From contig CAIVNB010000066.1 in assembly GCA_903907175.1 (NCBI GenBank), positions 1 to 32,209 of the forward strand: a DNA stretch of 32,209 nt, given 5' to 3'. A program made the translations under genes and the position numbers. This DNA is from an uncultured bacterium. Lineage in GTDB: Bacteria > Patescibacteriota > Minisyncoccia > Phycocordibacterales > UBA9973. How positions within the stretch are numbered: the first letter of the stretch is position 1; the number at the start of each line of letters is the position of its first letter. The notes beneath the pieces are model-generated. The model saw only the letters and a list, made by a program, of their open reading frames with translations, was not told the DNA's origin and searched no databases. Shown one piece after another: positions 1 to 7,096 of the stretch.

Positions 1-62
1 TGACAGGGACTAAGTCGTAACAAGGCACGGGTAGCGGAAGCTGCTCGTGGATTAATTCAATT
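1..62 (+). rRNA. 16S rRNA, 3' end only (window starts inside the gene)
   Basis: AAGTCGTAACAAGG universal motif at about 11-24, then h45-like CACG-G-GTAGC-GGAA-GCTGC-T-CGTG and GGAT; canonical CACCTCC tail not present. 3' boundary estimated. Confidence 0.93.
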
Positions 63-294
63 TGAAAATCGTTACAATTTTAATTTATTAAGATTGAAAC
101 TTTCATCTCAAATGAAAGTTTGACCTCGGAGAGGTTTAACTTATTGAGTCGGTATTGTGTCGCTCAATTGACGACACAATGGTTTGTAAGAACCCAAAAC
201 TTTCTGGCAAGAATGGAAAGACATTCATTAAAAAAGTTAAGTTTTACGCGAGTAAAACAAAGAACGAAACAAAACATAGAACAGCATAAACTAA

Positions 295-323
295 AAACAC
301 CTCGCGTAAGCGGGGTGTTTTTT
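295..323 (+). terminator. Rho-independent terminator downstream of the 16S trailer
   Basis: AAACACCTCGC-GTAA-GCGGGGTGTTT followed by T-run. Confidence 0.85.
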
Positions 324-337
324 GGTATAATAAAAGC
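323..337 (+). promoter_or_regulatory. Extended -10 (TGG-TATAAT) 6 nt before ATG 338
   Basis: TGGTATAAT then AAAAGC then ATG. Confidence 0.7.
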
Positions 338-1243
338 ATGAGTGTAAAACGAGTTGGCATATTAAGAGGAGGCGATATTGATAATTACGAAAATTCTTTA
401 CAAAAAGGAGGAGAACTTATTTTATATATTCATGAAAATTTAGCAGACAAGTGGAAACCGATTGATATTTTAATTGATAGGGATGGAATGTGGCATATTG
501 GCGGAATACCTACAAAGCCTGCAGAGTTGATAAACAAGGTTGATGTAGTTTGGAATACTTCACATCCAAATTTTTCTTTAATTCTAAAAAACTTGTTAGT
601 ACCAACAGTCGGGACAGATTCTTTTCCAGTCTTTTTGACAGAAAACCCGAAGAGGTTGGAGGATCACATGAAAGGTATTGGAGTAAAAATGCCAAGGCAT
701 ATTGTGTTTCCTCTATACCAAAAAGATTTCGATGGCAAGTACGATAGATATATTTTAAGAACAGCAAAAAAAGTACATGAGAAATTTTCTCCACCTTGGA
801 TAGTAAAGTCTTTGACTAATGATTTAAATATTGGAACTCATGTTGCAAATACTTATCCCGAACTAGTTGATGCTATAGAAGATATTTCAAATCATGACAA
901 AAGTATTTTGGTGGAAGAATTAATTGATGGTACGACTGCTTCAGTACATAGCATTAGAGGATTTAGGGGAGAAGAAATTTACAGCTTGCCGGCCATTGGG
1001 AATTTTTCTTCTTCTGAAAAAGAAAGACTAAATGAAATTTCAAAAGATATACACAGACATTTAAATATTTCAAATTATCTAAATTCTTTTTTTGTCTTAC
1101 ATCCAAGAAAGGGTGTGTTTCTAAAACAAATCGAATTTTCTCCAGACATAAAAGATGGTTCTAATTTTCATCAATCTTGTGAACTTGTTGGTGCAAAAGC
1201 ACACTCTGTGATAGAACATATCTTAGAAAAAGCTTTAGAATAA
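338..1243 (+). CDS. D-alanine--D-alanine ligase-like ATP-grasp protein (divergent)
   Basis: N-term VGILRGG, VEELIDGTTASVHSIRGFR ATP-grasp-like segment; 301 aa. Confidence 0.7.
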   Translation: MSVKRVGILRGGDIDNYENSLQKGGELILYIHENLADKWKPIDILIDRDGMWHIGGIPTKPAELINKVDVVWNTSHPNFSLILKNLLVPTVGTDSFPVFLTENPKRLEDHMKGIGVKMPRHIVFPLYQKDFDGKYDRYILRTAKKVHEKFSPPWIVKSLTNDLNIGTHVANTYPELVDAIEDISNHDKSILVEELIDGTTASVHSIRGFRGEEIYSLPAIGNFSSSEKERLNEISKDIHRHLNISNYLNSFFVLHPRKGVFLKQIEFSPDIKDGSNFHQSCELVGAKAHSVIEHILEKALE

Positions 1244-1253
1244 AGGAATAAAA

Positions 1254-1324
1254 CGGGCCGTAGTATACCGGTAGTACATACCCTTCGGGAGGGTATAGAC
1301 TGGGTTCGATTCCCAGCGGCCCGA
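1254..1324 (+). tRNA. tRNA-Pro(CGG)
   Basis: Acceptor CGGGCCG/CGGCCCG, anticodon loop TTCGGGA in TACCC/GGGTA stem, T-arm CTGGG-TTCGATT-CCCAG, discriminator A; no encoded CCA. Confidence 0.9.
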
Positions 1325-1354
1325 CTTTTGATTTTTTTATGATATAATTTAAAA

Positions 1355-1480
1355 GTTAAATTGTTTTTATCTGTAGCGGGTAGTCGCACTCACATAGGCA
1401 CATATGTTGGAGGTTAGCCACTACCCGCTTCAAATGGAAATAATTTTATCCAGCACTAAAATTTATTTTAGTGCTGTTTT
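1355..1480 (+). ncRNA. Candidate structured small RNA of unknown class with its own promoter and terminator
   Basis: Extended -10 TGATATAAT at 1340-1348; perfect 10-bp stem AGCGGGTAGT (1375-1384)/ACTACCCGCT (1420-1429); terminator hairpin AGCACTAAAAT/ATTTTAGTGCT (1452-1475) then T-rich tail; no ORF. Confidence 0.5.
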
Positions 1481-1719
1481 GTTTTTATAAAAAATAAAAA
1501 TTGCTTTTTACTTTTTATTAGAAAATTTTTTGAAATTAAAAAATAAAAAGTTATCCACAGTTTTTTATGTAAAATCATTGTGCTTTATTTTGTTTTGCGA
1601 GATAATTAACTTAGTTCTTTGCAACAGTTAATTTAAAAATATTTTTTATAAAAATATTTTGAGGTCGCGACTGTTGTAAGCTAAATTAAAAAAATAATTT
1701 CGCGCAAGCGACAAATTCT

Positions 1720-1791
1720 ATGGCAGCAAAAAAGAAAGCAAAGAAAGTAGTAAAGAAGGCAGCAAAAAAGACAACCAAGAAACGAGCTTAG
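1720..1791 (+). CDS. 23-aa Lys/Ala-rich basic microprotein MAAKKKAKKVVKKAAKKTTKKRA
   Basis: ATG...TAG ORF below the ORF-track length cutoff; histone H1-like AAKK composition; followed directly by a terminator. Confidence 0.5.
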   Translation: MAAKKKAKKVVKKAAKKTTKKRA

Positions 1792-1800
1792 TCTTTTCTA

Positions 1801-1832
1801 AAAAACTTCCGATAAAATCGGAAGTTTTTTTA
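1801..1832 (+). terminator. Rho-independent terminator
   Basis: AAAAACTTCCGAT-AAA-ATCGGAAGTTTTTT. Confidence 0.88.
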
Positions 1833-1854
1833 TTTTTTGTGCTAATATATATTT

Positions 1855-4404
1855 ATGAGTTTATTAAAGAAAATATTTGGGGATGCAAGTTCAAGTTTTA
1901 TTAAAAATACAGACCAAACTGTTGCTAAAATCAACGCCCTGGAGGTGGATATTTCTAAGTTGAAAGATGTCGATTTTCCCCAAAAAACACAAGAATTAAA
2001 GGATAGATTAAAGGGTGGAGAAAGCCTGGATGATATACTGCCTGAGGCTTTTGCTTTAGTTAGGGAGGCTCAAAGGAGGACCCTGGGGATAAGACTTTAC
2101 GATGTTCAACTTATTGGAGGAATGACCCTTCATAAAGGGAAAATAGCTGAAATGAAAACTGGTGAAGGAAAAACAAACGTTGCAACTTTACCACTTTATT
2201 TAAATGCATTGACTGGGAATGGGGTGCACCTTATTACCGTGAATGATTATCTTGCTCGTCGAGATGCGGTACTCATGGGACAAGTTTATGATTTTTTAGG
2301 ACTTTCTGTTGGTGTGATAAATTCTCAAAATGTTTCTTATCTTTATGATCCTAAACATGTTGAAGAGGACAAGGAGCGTGATACTGTCGGAGAATTTAAA
2401 ATAATTTATGATTTTTTGAAACAATGCACTCGTCGTGAAGCATACGCTGCTGATATTACTTACGGAACGAATCATGAATATGGTTTCGATTATTTACGAG
2501 ATAATTTAGCAACAAGGATTGAAGACTTAGTTCAAAGAGGACATTACTTTGCGATTGTCGACGAAGTAGACTCTATTTTAATAGACGAAGCACGTACGCC
2601 GCTTATTATTTCATCCGCGTCTTCTGATTCTGAAGATTTTTATGTTAAATTTTATCAAATTGCAAAACAGCTTAAAAAAGACACTGATTATACTGTAGAT
2701 GAAAAGTTAAAAGCTATTTCTTTGACAGATGAAGGTATCACAAAAGCTGAAAATTTACTCGGAGTAGAAAATATTTATACTGAAAAAGGAATAAAATATG
2801 TGCATCACCTAGAGACTGCAGTGAAAGCGCAGGCAATTTTTGAACGTGATAAGGATTATGTAGTAAAAGAAGGAGAGGTAATAATTGTAGATCCATTTAC
2901 CGGACGCCTTCAGCCAGGTAGACGATGGAGCGAAGGGATTCACCAAGCAATTGAAGCGAAGGAAGGCGTAAAAATTGAAAAAGAGACTCGTTCTTCAGGA
3001 TCAATTACTTTCCAAAATTATTTCAGATTTTATAAAAAGCTTTCTGGTATGACAGGTACAGCCGAGACTTCGGCAGAAGAATTTTTAAAGGTTTACGGAT
3101 TAGATGTAATAGTGATTCCTACCAATCGTCCTGTTGTTCGTATTGATCACCCTGATTCAATTTTCCAAACTGAAAAGGGTAAATTCCAAGCTATCGCAAA
3201 ACAAGTAAAAGAATTAAATAAAAAAGGTCAACCAGTTTTGATTGGAACGATTTCAATTGAAAAAAACGAACTTCTTTCTGTGTATTTAAGACAAGAAGGA
3301 GTGCCACATACAATTTTAAATGCAAAAAACCACGAAAAAGAGGGTGAGATTATCGCCCAGGCAGGCCGTAGAGGTGCAGTTACGATTGCTACCAACATGG
3401 CAGGGCGAGGAATAGATATTAAACTTGGAGGAAACCCAATAGTCAAAGAAGAATATGAAACTGTGAAAAATTCTGGTGGGCTTTTTGTTCTTGGTACTGA
3501 GAGACACGAAGCACGTAGAATAGATAACCAGCTTCGAGGACGCGCAGGTCGTCAAGGAGATCCGGGCGAGACGCAATTTTATGTTTCTCTTGAAGATGAT
3601 TTAATGCGAGTGTTTGGATCGGAAAGAATAAAAACTATGATGGGGCGTTTTGGTATACCGGAAGATGTTCCTATAGAGAATAAATTTATTGGCAGACAAT
3701 TAGAAAGCGCACAAGCAAAAATAGAGGGTTTCCATTTTGATGCTCGAAAAAATACTCTTGAATATGATGATGTTATGAATCACCAGAGACAAGCAATATA
3801 CGAGAGGCGTCAGAAGATGATGCGAGCGGAAAAAGAGGAGATTGAAAAATTACTTGAGCAAGTATTGGAGAATAGAGAAGAAAAAGAAAAATTAGAAAAA
3901 ATAATTCAAGAAAAGAGAGAGAAAATTGGAGAAGAAGCGTTTTTTGAAACTGTTCGTAGAATTGCCCTTTATACGACTGATACTCTTTGGATGGAACACT
4001 TAGAAGCGATGGATTATTTACGTAGTTCAGTGAATTTACGAGCATATGGTCAACGTGAGCCTATTGTCGAATATAAGAAAGAAGGGTTGATGATGTTTAA
4101 AGAGATGGAGCAAGTTTTTAAAGAACAAGTTTTATCACTTATTCAAACAATCAATGTTGAAGTTAAACAAAATATTAAGGCTGAAACAAATGAGCCAAAA
4201 GAGATTTTATTGACGAGCCACGATGAGCCTTCTGAATTTTCTGATACCAAAAAAATAAGTAATTCTCCAAAACATGAATTAAATATCGGGCGAAATGACC
4301 CGTGTCCATGTGGAGCTATAAATCCAACAACTGGTGAAGTATATAAATGGAAAAAGTGTGGGATGGTCAATGCGCCACAACATCGTAAATCACTAATCAA
4401 CTAA
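1855..4404 (+). CDS. secA: Preprotein translocase subunit SecA
   Basis: MKTGEGKT Walker A, VDEVDSILIDEARTPLIIS, TNMAGRGIDIKLGG, LRGRAGRQGDPG; C-terminal Cys motif GRNDPCPCG...KKC. Confidence 0.98.
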   Translation: MSLLKKIFGDASSSFIKNTDQTVAKINALEVDISKLKDVDFPQKTQELKDRLKGGESLDDILPEAFALVREAQRRTLGIRLYDVQLIGGMTLHKGKIAEMKTGEGKTNVATLPLYLNALTGNGVHLITVNDYLARRDAVLMGQVYDFLGLSVGVINSQNVSYLYDPKHVEEDKERDTVGEFKIIYDFLKQCTRREAYAADITYGTNHEYGFDYLRDNLATRIEDLVQRGHYFAIVDEVDSILIDEARTPLIISSASSDSEDFYVKFYQIAKQLKKDTDYTVDEKLKAISLTDEGITKAENLLGVENIYTEKGIKYVHHLETAVKAQAIFERDKDYVVKEGEVIIVDPFTGRLQPGRRWSEGIHQAIEAKEGVKIEKETRSSGSITFQNYFRFYKKLSGMTGTAETSAEEFLKVYGLDVIVIPTNRPVVRIDHPDSIFQTEKGKFQAIAKQVKELNKKGQPVLIGTISIEKNELLSVYLRQEGVPHTILNAKNHEKEGEIIAQAGRRGAVTIATNMAGRGIDIKLGGNPIVKEEYETVKNSGGLFVLGTERHEARRIDNQLRGRAGRQGDPGETQFYVSLEDDLMRVFGSERIKTMMGRFGIPEDVPIENKFIGRQLESAQAKIEGFHFDARKNTLEYDDVMNHQRQAIYERRQKMMRAEKEEIEKLLEQVLENREEKEKLEKIIQEKREKIGEEAFFETVRRIALYTTDTLWMEHLEAMDYLRSSVNLRAYGQREPIVEYKKEGLMMFKEMEQVFKEQVLSLIQTINVEVKQNIKAETNEPKEILLTSHDEPSEFSDTKKISNSPKHELNIGRNDPCPCGAINPTTGEVYKWKKCGMVNAPQHRKSLIN

Positions 4405-4449
4405 GATAGACGAATATTTTAGGCAAAAAATTTTAAACATATAATATAT

Positions 4450-4752
4450 ATGCCAAAAGAAAAAATAGAAGGATTTATGTCAATTAGGAGCGTAATTAAT
4501 GATTCAGCAAATCAATTGATGGCTTTTAAATTTTTTGATGATATTACAGAAATAAGAAAATATATTGCAGAAGCAAAATTAAAAACGCTAGAGGAATATA
4601 CCAATAAGAAAAAAATAGAACTTGAAAAAATAAAACCCGGTGTATGTGAAAAATATAATGACTTAGTTAATCAGCTTAAAAATCCAGATCTGACGTATGA
4701 AAATTTTCAAAAAATTACGAAAGAAGCTTGGCAAGTTACAAGAGTAGTTTAA
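4450..4752 (+). CDS. Hypothetical protein (100 aa)
   Basis: Intact ORF in operon-like arrangement with downstream genes; TATAAT 4 nt before ATG. Confidence 0.6.
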   Translation: MPKEKIEGFMSIRSVINDSANQLMAFKFFDDITEIRKYIAEAKLKTLEEYTNKKKIELEKIKPGVCEKYNDLVNQLKNPDLTYENFQKITKEAWQVTRVV

Positions 4753-4756
4753 TTTT

Positions 4757-5020
4757 ATGAAAAACTTAGAAATTGGTGCAATCTATAAACATTACAAAGG
4801 GACAAAAGTAAAAGTTCTTTTTGAAGCGATAGAGAGTGAGACACAGGAACATCTGGTTATTTATATGCATTTAGAAGATGGAGTTATCTGGGCAAGGCCG
4901 AAGCATATGTTTTTAGAAAATATTGTTGCAGACGGGAAAGAAGTAGAAAGATTTCAAAAAATAGATCAAGAAATTTTGGTAAAACCAAGTAAAAATTATC
5001 TATATGGAAAAGAGCAATAG
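4757..5020 (+). CDS. DUF1653-like protein
   Basis: IGAIYKHYKGTKVKVLFEAIESETQEHLVIYMHLEDGVIWARPKHMF resembles the DUF1653 pattern. Confidence 0.75.
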   Translation: MKNLEIGAIYKHYKGTKVKVLFEAIESETQEHLVIYMHLEDGVIWARPKHMFLENIVADGKEVERFQKIDQEILVKPSKNYLYGKEQ

Positions 5021-5495
5021 CCCTTTTGAAGGTTTGATAAAAAAAGATAAATATCAAGTTTTTGTGTTTGCTAATCCGGCGCCTATACCTATTAGCTTTG
5101 CTAGACATCCCTGGTTTGTTTTAAATAAAAAAGGGATTATTTCCAGATGGGAAGTTTTACATTTTAAAAATGAAGTTGATAAAGATTTAAAGCATGTACA
5201 TTTAAACAGGAGGGCACCTTTTTTAGGTTTTGATATTATTTACCCAATTAAAAAATATTTATGGAAACCAAAATTATTGGGGTACCTTGAAGGGGACGAA
5301 GGTTCTTTTGCGGAGAAAGCAGTAGAACTTATAGAGAATTCTAGAAAAAATTACCCATACTACGATAGGTATTCATTTTTTGGTCCAAATAGCAACACTT
5401 ATCTACAGTGGGTTTTGAATAAATTCCCGGAGTTTCTTATTAAGCTTTCTTGGCATTTTATTGGAAAAGATTTTAAAATAAAAAATTTGACTTAA
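5004..5495 (+). CDS. DUF3750-like protein
   Basis: GPNSNTYLQWVLNKFPE and HPWFVLNKKG; overlaps the previous gene by 17 nt. Confidence 0.6.
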   Translation: MEKSNSPFEGLIKKDKYQVFVFANPAPIPISFARHPWFVLNKKGIISRWEVLHFKNEVDKDLKHVHLNRRAPFLGFDIIYPIKKYLWKPKLLGYLEGDEGSFAEKAVELIENSRKNYPYYDRYSFFGPNSNTYLQWVLNKFPEFLIKLSWHFIGKDFKIKNLT

Positions 5496-5551
5496 TGTTT
5501 TAATTGTATAGAATCTAAGAAAAGAAAATTGCACACCTAAAATTCGAGCTT

Positions 5552-5773
5552 ATGAAAAAAAATTATGGAGACTTAATCCCCGATGGCTATACGGTATTGG
5601 GAGATAAATTTTTTGGTAGGGAACAGGAGCTCTGTGTCCTTGTAAGTGGCAATAATGTAGGAGTTTACAATTGTCATTTAGGAACCTGGCCCTTATCACC
5701 CTTACCTATTTCTTATGAAGTGGTGATAAAGGAACTTAAGGAAGTTTCAGTTCCTGGATCAGGGAACATTTGA
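5552..5773 (+). CDS. Hypothetical protein (73 aa)
   Basis: ORF followed by a strong terminator. Confidence 0.45.
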   Translation: MKKNYGDLIPDGYTVLGDKFFGREQELCVLVSGNNVGVYNCHLGTWPLSPLPISYEVVIKELKEVSVPGSGNI

Positions 5774-5780
5774 ACCAAAA

Positions 5781-5821
5781 CTCTGGTTATATCGAATCAA
5801 GATATGACCAGAGCTTTTTTA
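5781..5821 (+). terminator. Rho-independent terminator
   Basis: CTCTGGTTATATC...GATATGACCAGAG then T-run. Confidence 0.85.
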
Positions 5822-5866
5822 TTTTAAACTTTAAACATTGTGATATACTTTAAAAATAAGGAATTT

Positions 5867-7096
5867 ATGAAGAATTTAATCAAAAATTTGAAGATTAAAA
5901 GACGAGCTATTGCCACTTTGGCGGCGTTTCACTTTTATGGTAATCCTTCCGCAAAGCTAAAAATTGTTGGAATAACAGGTACAAATGGCAAGACCACTAC
6001 TGCTACGCTTTTGTATAGGATAGCGACAGAGTTAGGCTATAAAGCAGGACTTATCGGTACTGTCGAGAATATCGTTGTGAAAGAAAAGAGGCCGACAGTA
6101 AATACGACGCCTGGACCAATGATTTTAAATCAGTTACTTTCCGAAATGGTAGAGGAAGGTTGCGAATATGTTTTTATGGAAGTTTCTTCTCATGGGATAG
6201 ACCAAAAACGCATTGCGGGCGTCAGTTTCATTGGTGGAATTTTTACAAATTTAACTCATGACCACTTGGACTATCACAAAAGTTTAGAGAATTATTTTTT
6301 AGCAAAAAAGAAATTTTTTCAAGATTTGCCAAGCAATTCTTTTGCATTATCAAATGCCGATGATGAACATGGCAGAGAAATGATAAAAGGCATTAAGGCG
6401 AAAAAGTTTTTTTATGGAATAAATAATGATGCCGACTTTAAAGGTGAAATAAAAAAGCTTGATTTTGATGGTCTTGAACTTTTATTTAATAGTGAGCACA
6501 TAAAGTCAAATTTACTTGGTAAATTTAACGCTTACAACTTGATTACTGTATGGAGTACTTGTGTATTGCTTGGTTTCGATATGGAAAAAGTAAAGAATAT
6601 TTTAAAAACAATAGAACCACCTACAGGGCGTTTCGAACATTTCATGTCAAATAATGGCATTTTAGGTATAGTTGATTATGCTCATACTCCTGATGCACTT
6701 GAGAAAATACTTTTAGCTGTTAAAGAAATAAAAGACAATGAAAGTAAAATAATTTCTGTTTTTGGTTGTGGCGGAGATAGGGATCCACTGAAGCGAAGGA
6801 TAATGGGTAAAATAGGTGCGACATTGTCCGATATCCCTATTTTTACATCTGACAACCCAAGAAACGAAGACCCCGATAAGATTATTGCCGAAATGAAGAC
6901 TGACTTACCAATGAGTATTTCCCAAAAAGTTAAAACGATTTCCAATAGGCGTGAGGCAATAATTGAGGCTACGAAAATTGCTAAAAAGGGAGATATAATT
7001 TTACTTGCTGGGAAAGGGCATGAAGACTATCAAGAAATAAAAGGGGCCAAGCATCATTTCAATGACATGGAAGAATTAAAAAATAATTTGGCTTAA
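5867..7096 (+). CDS. murE: UDP-N-acetylmuramyl-tripeptide synthetase MurE (start revised from the track's 5840)
   Basis: ITGTNGKTTTATLL, NTTPGP, HDHLDYHKS, TSDNPRNEDP (DNPR motif typical of meso-DAP-adding MurE). The track start GTG at 5840 lies in the extended -10 TGATATACT (5841-5849), so ATG 5867 is preferred. Confidence 0.93.
   Translation: MKNLIKNLKIKRRAIATLAAFHFYGNPSAKLKIVGITGTNGKTTTATLLYRIATELGYKAGLIGTVENIVVKEKRPTVNTTPGPMILNQLLSEMVEEGCEYVFMEVSSHGIDQKRIAGVSFIGGIFTNLTHDHLDYHKSLENYFLAKKKFFQDLPSNSFALSNADDEHGREMIKGIKAKKFFYGINNDADFKGEIKKLDFDGLELLFNSEHIKSNLLGKFNAYNLITVWSTCVLLGFDMEKVKNILKTIEPPTGRFEHFMSNNGILGIVDYAHTPDALEKILLAVKEIKDNESKIISVFGCGGDRDPLKRRIMGKIGATLSDIPIFTSDNPRNEDPDKIIAEMKTDLPMSISQKVKTISNRREAIIEATKIAKKGDIILLAGKGHEDYQEIKGAKHHFNDMEELKNNLA

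Noticed and set aside
120-341. 73-aa ORF downstream of 16S
   Set aside because: Lies in the 16S trailer, spans several hairpins and the terminator, non-ATG start, no family resemblance.
1171-1389. Minus-strand 72-aa ORF
   Set aside because: Antisense to tRNA-Pro; the GNRTQSIPSRR-type string is the usual artefact of translating a tRNA T-arm.
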